From Desulfobulbaceae bacterium DB1 (lineage in GTDB: Bacteria > Desulfobacterota > Desulfobulbia > Desulfobulbales > SURF-16), in contig MQUF01000014.1 in assembly GCA_001914235.1 (NCBI GenBank), positions 128,005 through 192,004 of the forward strand: 64,000 bases of DNA, read 5' to 3'. The position numbers and the translations under genes were made by a program. Shown piece after piece: positions 1 through 8,544 of this stretch (position 1 is its first letter; each line of letters starts with the position of its first letter). The notes beneath the pieces were generated by a model. The model searched no databases. It was given only the letters and a program-made list of their open reading frames with translations, and was not told where the DNA came from.

Positions 1-1
1 G

Positions 2-88
2 GTCAAAGGACACAGCAAGGTAACCCAGCACCTGATGTTTGGAGTCATCGTACTGTTTGCGGATCAGCTTCTGCGTCTACTCGGTTAG
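2..88 (+). CDS. C-terminal end of an insertion-sequence transposase (partial)
   Basis: The first 28 codons of the window, open from the left edge to a TAG at 86-88, read as a basic stretch (VKGHSKVTQHLMFG) followed by a hydrophobic Leu-rich tail (FADQLLRLLG). The order KGH-KV-HLMFG and then DQLLRLL is the usual end of IS4/IS1182-like DDE transposases as I remember them. The body of the gene lies outside the window, so the family and whether it is intact cannot be judged. Bases 89-252 contain no coding sequence that I can support. Confidence 0.45.
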   Translation, partial: VKGHSKVTQHLMFGVIVLFADQLLRLLG

Positions 89-252
89 GTTGTCAAAGAT
101 CAAAAAAATGAAAACTGCGCGAGAAGTATGCCCGCCATGGCATAATATTCACAAAAAAACAGTAAAATGAGCATTGACAGGCAAAAAAAACGATATGACA
201 ATTTGGCCACGATTTATAAGCTGCTCATTTTGCAAAAGGCTCATTTGTCTGC

Positions 253-603
253 TCAAAAGGTAATGATCCGGTAGCCGTTGTTCAGGTAATGCGCCATGGA
301 GGGATGGCCGCTGATGTGGCCCACCAGGGGCAGGCCTTCGGCCAGAACCGCCTCGGCGACGTTCATTTTGGCCGAACAGGCCTTGCAGACCGCAACAATC
401 AGATCTTTTTCCCTGGCCTTTCGATAGAGCGGGGTAAGCATGTGTCCTTCCCGGCTCATCACCGGCACCAGCGTCACCGCCTCTCCCTCCAGAACGATTT
501 TCCCTTCTCTGCCCTGTTCATGCAGGTCAAGGGCGTTTAAAAGAACATGGATAAAGCATAATGGATCGCCTCGAAAGGCAAAGAGAATGATTTTTTCTTC
601 CAT
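253..603 (-). CDS. DsrE/DsrF-like family protein
   Basis: This soluble protein of 116 aa has the single-domain DsrE/F fold pattern: an N-terminal strand (MEEKIILFAFRGDP), a helix that follows, and a central Cys pair in VCKACSAK at about residues 72-79. The C-terminal HISGHPSMAHYLNNGY segment resembles the end of small cytoplasmic DsrE-like proteins. DsrE/TusD relatives carry sulfur on a conserved Cys in persulfide relay, and one of the CxxC cysteines could do this. No dsr or tus genes are nearby, so a sulfur-transfer role is inferred from family alone. The gene stands alone on the minus strand. No signal peptide is seen. Confidence 0.7.
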   Translation of the reverse strand: MEEKIILFAFRGDPLCFIHVLLNALDLHEQGREGKIVLEGEAVTLVPVMSREGHMLTPLYRKAREKDLIVAVCKACSAKMNVAEAVLAEGLPLVGHISGHPSMAHYLNNGYRIITF

Positions 604-696
604 GGCGTGCTCCCCGGATGTGAAGATTGCGGCTCGGTTATCGGCCTGTTGGGAAAATTCTATCAGGATTGACGGCGCATGGGAAGATTCTTTTCT

Positions 697-1107
697 TCAG
701 GCGACCAGGAGAACGATGGCGCACAAGGCCAGCAGCAGTCCGAAAATCTGATGCAGGGTGAGGGGTTCCTTGAGAAAAATCGCGGCCAGAAGGATGGTAA
801 TCAGCGGGTAAAGGGCGGTAAGGCTCACCACCAGGGAAATTTTTCCCTTTTGCGCGGCGGCGAAGAAGAAAAGGGTGCCTGCCATGCCGGCAATGCCGGT
901 CAGGACGGCGAACAGCACACCTTTTGGATGATGCGGTGGATGGAAATCCACAAGGCAAAGCGTCACCACTCCCACCAGCAGCGCCCCGCCCACTTCGTAG
1001 ATCAGGGCGCTCTGGGGAGAGATGTAGCTGACGGCGATTTTGGGGAAAAATCCCCAGAAACCGTAAAATATCAAAGCCAGCAATGCCGGGAAAAGCCAGT
1101 TGTCCAT
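697..1107 (-). CDS. half-size EamA/DMT-type membrane transporter
   Basis: The product is a very hydrophobic protein of 136 aa with about five membrane segments and a single EamA unit (FYGFWGFFPKIAV near the N terminus; KISLVVSLTALYPL and IFLKEPLTLHQIFG near the C terminus). Full-length drug/metabolite transporters have two such units, so this is the short form that would have to dimerise. The frame stays open to 1188, but the ATG at 1107 gives a normal first membrane helix, whereas the extra 27 residues are polar and overlap the next gene. It lies 40 bases downstream of the lipoprotein gene and may be cotranscribed. The substrate is unknown. Confidence 0.75.
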   Translation of the reverse strand: MDNWLFPALLALIFYGFWGFFPKIAVSYISPQSALIYEVGGALLVGVVTLCLVDFHPPHHPKGVLFAVLTGIAGMAGTLFFFAAAQKGKISLVVSLTALYPLITILLAAIFLKEPLTLHQIFGLLLALCAIVLLVA

Positions 1108-1147
1108 GCCGGAAGCGTTTTCCTTTGCCCGCGTCGATGCCTGTTTT

Positions 1148-1654
1148 TTATCTGACGCCCCAGATATCCTTGTCGCCCTTATCGTCAAGGCCGAAGGTTG
1201 TGTCCGGCGTATAGATGATTACCTGATTGCCCTCGCCCCGCCGGATAACGGTCTTGGTCAGCCGGGAATACCAGATCCCCAGTTTGTTCCCCTGGTCGTC
1301 AAGAATAACGGCGCCCTTGTACATGTTTCTGAAGCGGTACCTGTTGTCGATCCGTTCCATCCAGCCGGTGAGCTGTTTTGCCGTGATATCTGATTTTTTC
1401 CAGAGGCTCGGCGCCAGCTGGTAGGCGTTGTCGATCGCCATGATGGCATCGGGTTCGGCATCCGGGCCGATATAATAGTAACTGTGGTTTTCAAGAATAC
1501 GGCCGGATTCGAACACCTCGTTCACCGACATCTGGAAATCAAAACGGCCGTATGGGCCTCCTCCGCAGCCGCCAAACAGGAAAAGAGCGGCAAGGACCCC
1601 CGCCATGAGCGGCATGCGGGAAAAAAAGGATGACACTGTCATGTTTGTCTTCAT
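1148..1654 (-). CDS. putative lipoprotein of unknown function
   Basis: The 168-aa product starts with a signal sequence ending in a lipobox (FLFGGC, Cys near residue 30) followed by a Gly-rich spacer, so it should be lipid-anchored. The mature part is mixed alpha/beta with aromatic runs (ENHSYYYIGP, IDNRYRFRNMYKG, LGIWYSRLTKTVIRRG) and an acidic C terminus. I do not recognise the family. It resembles small periplasmic or outer-membrane lipoproteins that carry a single sheet domain. It is probably cotranscribed with the EamA gene downstream. Confidence 0.65.
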   Translation of the reverse strand: MKTNMTVSSFFSRMPLMAGVLAALFLFGGCGGGPYGRFDFQMSVNEVFESGRILENHSYYYIGPDAEPDAIMAIDNAYQLAPSLWKKSDITAKQLTGWMERIDNRYRFRNMYKGAVILDDQGNKLGIWYSRLTKTVIRRGEGNQVIIYTPDTTFGLDDKGDKDIWGVR

Positions 1655-1936
1655 ACTTCCTCCTTATTATGGCGAAACGGCGGCGGATGAAGCAGGTGCG
1701 CCTCCGCTGGTTTTCTCAAAAAAACGAATCTTTTGAGAATGGTTCTTTTCTCAATTATAAGAACGGGTAACAAAAGTTCAATGGGTCCCTTCATGTTTGC
1801 CGCCGCATCCCGCGCAATGTCGGTTTGCGAAGAAAAATAACCTCGACCGGCAGCACGGCAGGGAAGACCGGCATGCTGAAATGGCACATGAAATGGCCGA
1901 AGCCGGTGAGGATCATGATGGACTGCGCATTGGTCT

Positions 1937-2227
1937 TCATCGGCGGTCGGCGGGCCTCAGCTCCACCAGGGTGGCGCCCCAGCCACTCCTGTCTTCATGA
2001 GCCAGCCGGAAGGAGAGGACCTCGGGCATCCTCTCAAGCAGGGCGTGCACCGTGCGCAGCATGGTTCCGGTTCCCTTGCCGTGGATGATACGGATCTGCA
2101 GCAGATTCTTGTGCCGGCAGGCCGCTATGTAATCGGGTATCAGTTTTTTCACATCCCTGGGCTGAAAGGTGTGCAGGTCGAGTATGCCGTCAATGGGCAG
2201 TTCAATCGGTTCAAGTTCGTCAATCAT
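1937..2227 (-). CDS. Smr-domain protein
   Basis: This is a stand-alone Smr (small MutS-related) domain of 96 aa. The first signature LDLHTFQP is at about residues 16-23 and the second, IRIIHGKGTGTM, at about 46-57; the C terminus has the usual GWGATLVEL. Smr domains of MutS2 and of stand-alone proteins act as nucleic-acid endonucleases or RNA-binding modules, using the LDLH and HGKG motifs. The length is normal for a minimal domain. The substrate cannot be told from context. Between this gene and the lipoprotein gene (1655-1936) I see no supported gene. Confidence 0.85.
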   Translation of the reverse strand: MIDELEPIELPIDGILDLHTFQPRDVKKLIPDYIAACRHKNLLQIRIIHGKGTGTMLRTVHALLERMPEVLSFRLAHEDRSGWGATLVELRPADRR

Positions 2228-2365
2228 GATTTATTGCAACCTTGTCGGCGGAAGATAAGACAAAAATATCGATTGGTAAGGGCATGGGCAAAGAAGCTGC
2301 AAATTCAGGCCGAATGCAACGTTTTTTGCCCCGGCAAAATTAATTTACTTCCGATCCGGGAATAC

Positions 2366-2374
2366 TGATATAAT
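2366..2374 (+). promoter_or_regulatory. extended -10 promoter for leader peptide and ATPase
   Basis: TGATATAAT is a perfect TATAAT with an upstream TG, the extended -10 form, which can work without a good -35; none is visible 17 bases upstream. Transcription would start near 2381, about 120 bases ahead of the leader start codon at 2503. The rest of 2228-2502 carries no gene I can support. Confidence 0.45.
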
Positions 2375-2502
2375 TTTTTGGCAAAAGAAAATGATTCTTG
2401 AGTGTTCATGCCTGTTGCGGCAATGGTGCGCTCCCGGCATGAAGGGATGGAGATTATGTGTTCCGCCCCTGGCGCGGGCGGGAAATGGAAGGAGAAAAGA
2501 AC

Positions 2503-2580
2503 ATGAGCCGATATTATTACGAAATATTTACCGTGGCCATGGCCAAGCATACCCGGAGGCCCTGTTGCGATGGGCGATGA
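2503..2580 (+). CDS. short leader ORF overlapping the ATPase start
   Basis: This ORF has 25 codons and reads MSRYYYEIFTVAMAKHTR and then a Cys pair before TGA. The ATG is preceded by a very strong ribosome site (GGAAGGAG, about 8 bases upstream), better than that of the following gene. Its stop lies 8-10 bases inside the 755-codon ATPase gene, an arrangement typical of translational coupling. It could be a regulatory leader peptide, a small membrane-active peptide, or the remnant of an earlier start region. No homologue is recognised. Confidence 0.45.
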   Translation: MSRYYYEIFTVAMAKHTRRPCCDGR

Positions 2581-4837
2581 CAAGGAAAAACAGAGAATTC
2601 TTTTTCTCGGATCAAATGTCAAGATCCGCAATCTGCCGATAAAGGAAGTCAGCCTGATCGAGGAGGGCAGCCTGCCCGCTTACGGCTATAATCCGGGAGA
2701 TTTCGTTGAATTGCTTGCCGGCAAGGTGGCGGTGGAAAACGGCAGACTGGACCAGAGCCTTACCTGGCTCGCCTCCTATCTCACCGCCGGCAACCTGAGC
2801 CCCCGGGTCACCACCATAACCTATGGGGAACAGAAGGATATTTTTCAGATTTTCCGCAAGCGGCAACGGCCGGAAATCGACAAGGATCACGGCTGGTTCA
2901 TGGTGCATCAGATTCTTCCTTTTGCCGGACGCGGGGAAGACGAGAAGGCCCTGGCCATAACCGGTGAAAACCGGGAAAAGATGAGCGGCCATGACGGCAT
3001 CATGGTGATTGACGACGGCGGCCGACCGCCGGGAATCGCCGCCGAGCTGAAGGAGATGAATCCCGGGGCCTGGGTGATCGCCATGGGGATCAGCGTTGCC
3101 TACTGGACCGAATGGGCCGAGCATTTCGGGGAGAATTTCGTTTTGTTCGGCCGTTTGTCCGATCTCGAAACAACCCGCATGGAAATGGACAGCTCCGTGG
3201 TCTGGGAGTCCATTGTCGCCATGGCCCTGCGCGCCCTGCGCTCGCCCGAGGTCGGCATCTGGGACGAAAGGCGGGGCCGTTTCCGTTGCCACACCATGAT
3301 CGAGATGTTTCCCAATGGGTTGCTTTACGTCAGCCCGGAAAATGTCTTTTTCCGGCACAGGGAAGGGAGCCTGCCGGAAAAGAGTTCGCCCCGCCAGAAA
3401 GGATCCGTGCCTGCTTACGACACCATGGTCACCTCCATGCTGGCCATGGATTATATCCGCCAGGGGCGACTGGTGGGTGGCCGGCGTTTTTTCAGCGATT
3501 TTTCCAAACGGACCCTGCTGCACTGGCAGTTGCTTTACGAAAACGGCTATTATTTCTCCGATTCGCTTGAGCTGCCAAACCTTGATTTTACCTCAACCTT
3601 TCCGGGCGGCTGCCCATGCTCCTTCCTGGATGACAATGATCCTTTTTTCATTGAGCTGCCGCCGTTTTCTCCGGAATTTGACCGGAGCCTTGAGCTGGTG
3701 TCGGCCCAGGAGTGGACCCGGCAGAAAATGGCGGGCTTGCGGGCTTTTTTCGATCAAAGCGGACGGGTTTCCCCCTGCGGGAAACCCGCCTTGCCCGGAC
3801 TTGCACCGCTTGGCTACCTGGATGTCATCCTCGAGGTTCTGCATTATCTGAAAGAGGAGGTGAGCCGCAAAAGCGGCTTCGCCAACCTGCGCATGTTTAA
3901 CGTCGGTCACCTGCGGACCACCGATCCGGCGGAAATCGGGCCGATTCTGACCCTGCAGTCGGTGATGGATTCCTATGTGACGAAAGAGAGCTATCAGCGG
4001 CCGCTCTGCATCGGCGTTTTCGGCCCTCCGGGATCGGGGAAATCTTTTGCCGTCAAGGAAGTGGCCAAGGTTATCGGCCGGAAATTCGATCGGGATCCCT
4101 TTGATTTTTTTGAATTCAACCTGACCCAGTTCGCCGAACCGGATGAGATCAATTCCGCCATCGATCTGGTGCGGGCCTCGGTGGCCAAGGGCAAGGTGCC
4201 CATCACCTTCTGGGATGAATTTGACTGTCGCTACGACGGTCATGAGTTCGGCTATCTCCGCTATTTTCTTCCGTCCATGCAGGATGGCGTTACCTACGTG
4301 CACGGCATCCCGTATTATATCGGCCGCTCCATTTTCGTTTTTGCCGGCGGGGTGAAGACGAGCTGGCAGGCGATGGAGGATCTGCTCGGCAAGGCCACTC
4401 CCCAGGAGCTGCAGCTGGCAAAGACCTTGAAGATTCCTGATTTCATGAGCAGGCTGCGGGTGGTGCTCGATATCGACGGCATCGACATCCCGCAAGAGCT
4501 GCTGCGGGATTCCGCTTCCGGCGTCGAACTCGAAGAACTGCGCCGAATTTTGCTGAAAAGGGCCTTTATCATCGCCCATCAGATGGATACCCACTGGAAA
4601 AAGGCGGCGCGCAAGACCTCCGGACTCCTGCTGCGTCTGCTCATTGCCCAGTATAAATTCGGCGCCCGTTCCATCGAGGCGGTGATCGAGGCCAGCCGCG
4701 CCGCCGAGCGACTTGTCTACGGATTGCCGGAACTGATCGGGCCGTCCGGCGCCCGCATTCATGCCGACTGGCGGGTTGATCTTGAACGTCGGCTTGATCA
4801 GGTGCGAAAGAAGCAGGGATTGCGGTCCGTCTGGTAA
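2570..4837 (+). CDS. large P-loop ATPase with unknown N-terminal domain
   Basis: The protein has 755 aa. Residues 481-492 form a Walker A (IGVFGPPGSGKS) and about 545-552 a Walker B with acidic pair (ITFWDEFD), as in AAA-type ATPases; the C-terminal part (about 620-755) is helical. The N-terminal 450 residues match no family I can name with certainty. They contain a Rossmann-like stretch (GIMVIDDGGRPPGIAAELKE, then GAWVIAMGIS), possibly a ribokinase-like or sensor fold, and a basic Trp/Tyr-rich middle. No signal peptide or membrane segment is seen, so it is cytosolic. A ribosome site (GGAGG) lies 10 bases before the ATG. A stress, conflict or signalling ATPase is possible, but function is unknown. 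Confidence 0.75.
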   Translation: MGDDKEKQRILFLGSNVKIRNLPIKEVSLIEEGSLPAYGYNPGDFVELLAGKVAVENGRLDQSLTWLASYLTAGNLSPRVTTITYGEQKDIFQIFRKRQRPEIDKDHGWFMVHQILPFAGRGEDEKALAITGENREKMSGHDGIMVIDDGGRPPGIAAELKEMNPGAWVIAMGISVAYWTEWAEHFGENFVLFGRLSDLETTRMEMDSSVVWESIVAMALRALRSPEVGIWDERRGRFRCHTMIEMFPNGLLYVSPENVFFRHREGSLPEKSSPRQKGSVPAYDTMVTSMLAMDYIRQGRLVGGRRFFSDFSKRTLLHWQLLYENGYYFSDSLELPNLDFTSTFPGGCPCSFLDDNDPFFIELPPFSPEFDRSLELVSAQEWTRQKMAGLRAFFDQSGRVSPCGKPALPGLAPLGYLDVILEVLHYLKEEVSRKSGFANLRMFNVGHLRTTDPAEIGPILTLQSVMDSYVTKESYQRPLCIGVFGPPGSGKSFAVKEVAKVIGRKFDRDPFDFFEFNLTQFAEPDEINSAIDLVRASVAKGKVPITFWDEFDCRYDGHEFGYLRYFLPSMQDGVTYVHGIPYYIGRSIFVFAGGVKTSWQAMEDLLGKATPQELQLAKTLKIPDFMSRLRVVLDIDGIDIPQELLRDSASGVELEELRRILLKRAFIIAHQMDTHWKKAARKTSGLLLRLLIAQYKFGARSIEAVIEASRAAERLVYGLPELIGPSGARIHADWRVDLERRLDQVRKKQGLRSVW

Positions 4838-4875
4838 AAAAAACGGGCCGTAAAGGGATAAAAAAAACGTAAAAA

Positions 4876-4909
4876 TTGACTTGATGAATCGATCCGGATA
4901 GGGTAAATA
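4876..4909 (+). promoter_or_regulatory. putative tRNA-Arg promoter
   Basis: TTGACT at 4876-4881 is followed after 17 bases by TAGGGT (4899-4904), with a second A/T-rich hexamer TAAATA at 4904-4909. The location, 20-50 bases ahead of the tRNA, fits a stable-RNA promoter. The -10 match is imperfect. Confidence 0.45.
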
Positions 4910-4926
4910 TCACCTTTCCCAAACAG

Positions 4927-5003
4927 GCACCCGTAGCTCAGCTGGATAGAGTACCGGACTACGAATCCGATGGTCGCATGTTCGAATCATGCCGGGTGCG
5001 CCA
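4927..5003 (+). tRNA. tRNA-Arg, anticodon ACG
   Basis: The sequence folds as a 77-nt cloverleaf with encoded CCA at 5001-5003. The acceptor stem GCACCCG/CGGGTGC is perfect with discriminator G. The D arm is GCTC/GAGT. The anticodon loop CTACGAA gives ACG (read as inosine-CG, Arg CGN). The T arm GCATG-TTCGAAT-CATGC is perfect. The anticodon stem has four pairs plus a C-A mismatch at position 27-43, a small oddity. The gene sits at the edge of a 24-kb block of same-strand accessory genes, and tRNA-Arg genes are common integration targets. Confidence 0.95.
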
Positions 5004-5013
5004 TGACAATTTC

Positions 5014-5048
5014 AAGCCCTTAGCTCATTGCGAGTTAAGGGCTTTTTT
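5014..5048 (+). terminator. rho-independent terminator of tRNA-Arg
   Basis: AAGCCCTTA (5014-5022) pairs with TAAGGGCTT (5036-5044), extended inside by CTC/GAG, and is followed by a run of T to 5048. It begins ten bases after the CCA end, the right place for the tRNA transcript to stop. Confidence 0.85.
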
Positions 5049-5360
5049 GTTGTGGATATCGGTTTTGCCGAAAACTTGCCCAAATTGTTTTTTTGTCGTT
5101 TCTTTCCATTTGTTACTTAATACTGCTGTCCGCTGTATCAAAGGCGCTTGTGTCTGAAATCTTGAGGGCATTTTCAACGTGGTCCGGGAAATGAAATGCG
5201 GTGAGCAACTGCTGGAGACCTGCGGCGCTGCCATACCCGGATAAGCAAAACAGATCAATACATTCCCTAGCGCTATCCTCGTTCACGATTTTTCAACCAA
5301 AAAAAGTCGAGTAACACACCAGGTTGATCGTCATAAATTGATGGAGGAATGTCCTTTTCC
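5049..5360. other. gene-free interval between tRNA and accessory block
   Basis: I see no supported gene here. The only reading frame (minus, 77 codons) has no ribosome site and ends in the terminator stem. A copy of TTTTTTGTCG occurs at 5089-5098. If the neighbouring block is an island, an attachment or integrase scar would be expected here, but no integrase is visible. Confidence 0.5.
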
Positions 5361-7241
5361 TTACTTTGCCTGCGGAAGTTGTTCATTTTGTTTTTGCGAG
5401 GCAAGATGCTCGATCAGGATGCGGCGCACCTCTTCAATGGTGAACGGGTGCAGCTGGCAGGAGTGCTCACTCCTGACGATGAACTCCGAATCCATCCCCT
5501 CCAGATGGGCACTGCTGTATTTGACCACGCCGTCGTCGCCATCCGGCGGGGTGGCTTCTTCGTCCTTGATGGCGATAATCGAATGCCCATGGATGCCGGG
5601 CGCCAGGGGGATATCGGCCAATGCCTGGAGGAGAGGGTTTTCGGGTGACATGCCGTCGGCGCTGGTAATGGTTCTTCCCTTCAGTTGACTTTTGACATTG
5701 TCGGTCAACAGTTCGTGCAGATCAGTGACTTTGGTGAGCAGGGTGGCCGGCAGTTTTACCAGTTTTGCGATGAGATTCCGCACCAGATGCGTGCTGAGGA
5801 AGCTTCCGCGGTGCGGCGTGGCAATGAAGACAACCCGTTTTACAAAAGGGACCGGTTTCACGACCAACAACTCGCGGATCAGCTTCTTGTTTTTCTCCGA
5901 CGTTCTGATATCCTTGATTTCCTTTCCCATTACCGCCTGCACCAGCTTTTCGCCCGTATCGACGGCGGTGAGTTTGGTCAAAAGGCCGCCCTGGCTATGG
6001 CCGACGACCACCATTTGCCGCAGTGCCGGATCCTTGCCGTCCGGATCAAGTGCCGCCGCCTTTTCCCGCAGTGCGCTCCGCAGATCGCCTGCCGACATGG
6101 CAATGACGTTGTTGCTTTTGTAGATGAAGTACCAGAACTGGAAATTCTTCCTGATCGTTGCATCATTGTACAGGGTATTGAACATTTCGGACCACCAGGC
6201 CGGGCTGCTGGCCGTACCGTGCACCAGGACCAAGGGAATGCGGCCCGGCTGATATGTGCCGATCTGATAGAGACCATTGGGAAGAGCGAGGAACGTATCG
6301 CTGAAAAAAGAACCGATGCCGAAGGACCACAGTTGCGACCCTTCCAGTTTGTAGGCGAGGGTTGTTGTGAGATCGGCCTCAAGGGGGATTTTTTTCTCTT
6401 TGACGGTAATCTCACTGTCGTCAAAGGTGGAATAGAATTCGAGTGCTGCCTGTCCACCACCATTACTGAATTCGGCCAGCTTGCTCTCCACCCTCAGAAA
6501 AACCGTCAGCGGAGCAACCTGACCGCCCAAAAGAAAGCCAGGGACCTTTTTTTTGATTCCTATCAGCGGCAGTCCCATTCCTGAATTTCTGTTTCTGACG
6601 CTGAAGCCCCGCACGGCAAACTTGGCGGCAGGCTCGAATTTTTCGAAATCGGCAAAATTCAAAGAGAACGCGGACATGTTCAACGAAATGGTCAGATTCC
6701 CAATGGGGAGCGTGCGAGACTGTGCCTCAAGCACCAGCTGCCCATTTTCGCCTGTGGCAAATCCGCGCCACAGGGAAAAATTGTAGAGGTCGCTGGCCGT
6801 CCGCAGGCGCGGGTCCAATGCATGGGGCGGGGGCTCGGGGCCCTCGCTGAAAAGAAAATGGTAGGAAGAGATCGCCGCCAGGAGGAAATAGTCCGCCGCC
6901 AGCTTCTTTTTCGCGGGGTCAACGCTTTTGGCCAGCTTGTCGCCATGGAGGTAAGATGTTTCCGCCAGGGCGAAGAGTATGTCGCGTCGATCGTCGGTGA
7001 TGGCTTTTTCGTACAGGGTTGCGATGACCTTGGCCGGTTCTTTTTTGAATTTCTTCAAAAGATTGAAGCGATTCAGGACGAGGTTGGTGTCATCACCGGC
7101 GACTCCGGCGCTCAAAGGGTTGGCATAGGTATCATGGTATGCCTCCCGGGGAGAAACAATGTTGACGCCGACCGGGGTGGCGCACCCTGCCAGAGTGAGA
7201 CAGAGCAGGAACAGCGCGACATGCACGAAGCTGATTTTCAT
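5361..7241 (-). CDS. exported lipoprotein with C-terminal alpha/beta hydrolase domain
   Basis: The protein has 626 aa. The signal sequence ends with lipobox LTLAGC (Cys20). Residues 50-330 form a helical then beta-rich region of unknown family. From about 335 an alpha/beta hydrolase begins: oxyanion HG at 341-342 (LVLVHGTASS), nucleophile elbow GHSQGG at 414-419 (Ser416), and a late His in SEHSCQLHP that can complete the triad. It therefore looks like an envelope-anchored esterase, lipase or thioesterase. The start overlaps the stop of the upstream Lnb-like gene by 4 bases (ATGA), so the two are translationally coupled. It is the last gene of the minus-strand block. The substrate is unknown; a lipid or ester product of the pathway would fit. 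Confidence 0.75.
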   Translation of the reverse strand: MKISFVHVALFLLCLTLAGCATPVGVNIVSPREAYHDTYANPLSAGVAGDDTNLVLNRFNLLKKFKKEPAKVIATLYEKAITDDRRDILFALAETSYLHGDKLAKSVDPAKKKLAADYFLLAAISSYHFLFSEGPEPPPHALDPRLRTASDLYNFSLWRGFATGENGQLVLEAQSRTLPIGNLTISLNMSAFSLNFADFEKFEPAAKFAVRGFSVRNRNSGMGLPLIGIKKKVPGFLLGGQVAPLTVFLRVESKLAEFSNGGGQAALEFYSTFDDSEITVKEKKIPLEADLTTTLAYKLEGSQLWSFGIGSFFSDTFLALPNGLYQIGTYQPGRIPLVLVHGTASSPAWWSEMFNTLYNDATIRKNFQFWYFIYKSNNVIAMSAGDLRSALREKAAALDPDGKDPALRQMVVVGHSQGGLLTKLTAVDTGEKLVQAVMGKEIKDIRTSEKNKKLIRELLVVKPVPFVKRVVFIATPHRGSFLSTHLVRNLIAKLVKLPATLLTKVTDLHELLTDNVKSQLKGRTITSADGMSPENPLLQALADIPLAPGIHGHSIIAIKDEEATPPDGDDGVVKYSSAHLEGMDSEFIVRSEHSCQLHPFTIEEVRRILIEHLASQKQNEQLPQAK

Positions 7242-8245
7242 GGTGTGCCTCCCGACAATCCGACCCTTATGAGTTGTGAGAACTCAGGGACATTGCCGAT
7301 CCTTTGTGCCCGTTTGTTGATCAGGCTTTGTTTTTTCAATTCGGCAAAAGGCAGGGACCGGTTCAACATGCCCCGCTCGTACAGCATCTCATCGGCATAG
7401 CCGTTGACAATAATCCGCCAGTCAAAACGGGCATCCGGGTTGAACGGGGCGGTATGGCGACGGATAGTGGTCGTGCAGTTGCTGCCGATTGCCCGGTACC
7501 ATTCGGGACGATCCTTCAGGTTGTTGACTTCGCGCAGGTAATCGAGAAAAACCTTGCGGGCGAAATCCATCGGGACATTGAGGCGATAAAGGTAGACATC
7601 CTCGCCCTTGCGGAAATTGGTTCGGAGACGGACCAGGTCGTGTTCATCGGCAATCACATAGGTCAGCTCGAACTGTTTGAAAAAACCCTTGACGGCGGAA
7701 TAGTCCTCGCCGATCTCTTTTCTCGTCTCAACGGAAAAACAGAGGTAATTGCCGTCCGCGAAACCGAAGCTGAGCATGGTGTGGGCGATATGCGGAGATC
7801 CCCAGTAAATCAGGAAGAGATCAACGCTCTTCAGTTTTTGCAGGTCAAATTCCCGATCATAATGGCGAACCGTGAAATCCGTTTCCGTGCGGTAGTCGCA
7901 GTTGCGGATGTTGTGGACCGTGACACGATCGCCGCTGACCTCGGCCCAGGGGAGCACCGCCACATCCGGCTGCCAGTTCCGGTTGTTGGACGGCGGAATC
8001 AGCAGCCACCAGGCAGTGAACACCAGCGCGAACAGCAACACGAAAACGCCCCAGGCCCGGCGTTTGCCCTTGCGGAGTCCGGCGCCGATGAGAACCAGGG
8101 CCGCCAAGGCGAAGAGGCCGCCGGCTATCGCGCCCAGCGCGTCCGGCAAAGGAGAGTAATAGATGGCCAACGTTCCCAGGCCACCCATGAGGGCAAGGGC
8201 GAGAACGGCCGCGGCCAGGCCGAACATTTTGACTATTTTTGCCAT
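7238..8245 (-). CDS. Lnb-type (DUF4105) membrane protein
   Basis: The protein has 335 aa with three N-terminal membrane helices (about 5-28, 38-58, 65-85) followed by a periplasmic domain of the DUF4105 family, now named after Lnb, a lipoprotein N-acyltransferase of Bacteroides. Family-like features are SVDLFLIYWGSPHIAHTMLSFGFADGNYLCFSVETRKE (given here as a run with candidate His in HIAH) and the later RAIGSNCTTTIRRH segment, whose Cys and His residues could be catalytic. Whether this protein acylates lipoproteins is inferred, but several neighbours are lipoproteins. The gene precedes the hydrolase with a 4-base overlap. Confidence 0.75.
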   Translation of the reverse strand: MAKIVKMFGLAAAVLALALMGGLGTLAIYYSPLPDALGAIAGGLFALAALVLIGAGLRKGKRRAWGVFVLLFALVFTAWWLLIPPSNNRNWQPDVAVLPWAEVSGDRVTVHNIRNCDYRTETDFTVRHYDREFDLQKLKSVDLFLIYWGSPHIAHTMLSFGFADGNYLCFSVETRKEIGEDYSAVKGFFKQFELTYVIADEHDLVRLRTNFRKGEDVYLYRLNVPMDFARKVFLDYLREVNNLKDRPEWYRAIGSNCTTTIRRHTAPFNPDARFDWRIIVNGYADEMLYERGMLNRSLPFAELKKQSLINKRAQRIGNVPEFSQLIRVGLSGGTP

Positions 8246-8287
8246 TGCGCCGCCTTTCGGGACAAGCCGCTTATTTGCAACGATTCT

Positions 8288-8544
8288 TTAATCACGATAT
8301 GACTCCGGTAGTATTCCTTGACCCGGCCGCCGCAGACGCAACTGCATCGTTCCCGTATCGAAGTGCAGGTCGATGTAAAATTCGCCGCCCAGCAGACCAA
8401 ACAGCTGGAAGGTCTTGACCACCAGTCCGGCGCCATTGTCACCGTGCAAATATTCGTACAAAAGGATGAGATCGCGTCGGTGGGATCGGCCTGGAACTTC
8501 TCCGTGCCGCCGTAGACCGGGGGGCGACTATTGACGCGCTTCAT
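8288..8544 (-). pseudogene. small ORF interrupted by an apparent one-base frameshift
   Basis: An ATG at 8544, inside the end of the DUF3313 gene, opens MKRVNSRPPVYGGTEKFQAD and stays plausible as protein to about 8480. The coding character then moves to another frame (DLILLYEYLHGDNGAGLVVK, later LFGLLGGEFYIDLHF) that ends at the TAA at 8288-8290. Joining the two with one base shift gives a smooth protein of about 85 aa that fills the gap between two operon genes exactly. I do not recognise the family. It may be truly broken or a sequencing error. Confidence 0.5.

Noticed and set aside
1651-1887. 78-codon minus-strand ORF between Smr and lipoprotein genes
   Set aside because: It has no ribosome site and no protein-like pattern beyond a short hydrophobic stretch.
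5025-5258. 77-codon minus-strand ORF after the tRNA
   Set aside because: No ribosome site, unusual composition, and it ends inside the tRNA terminator hairpin.
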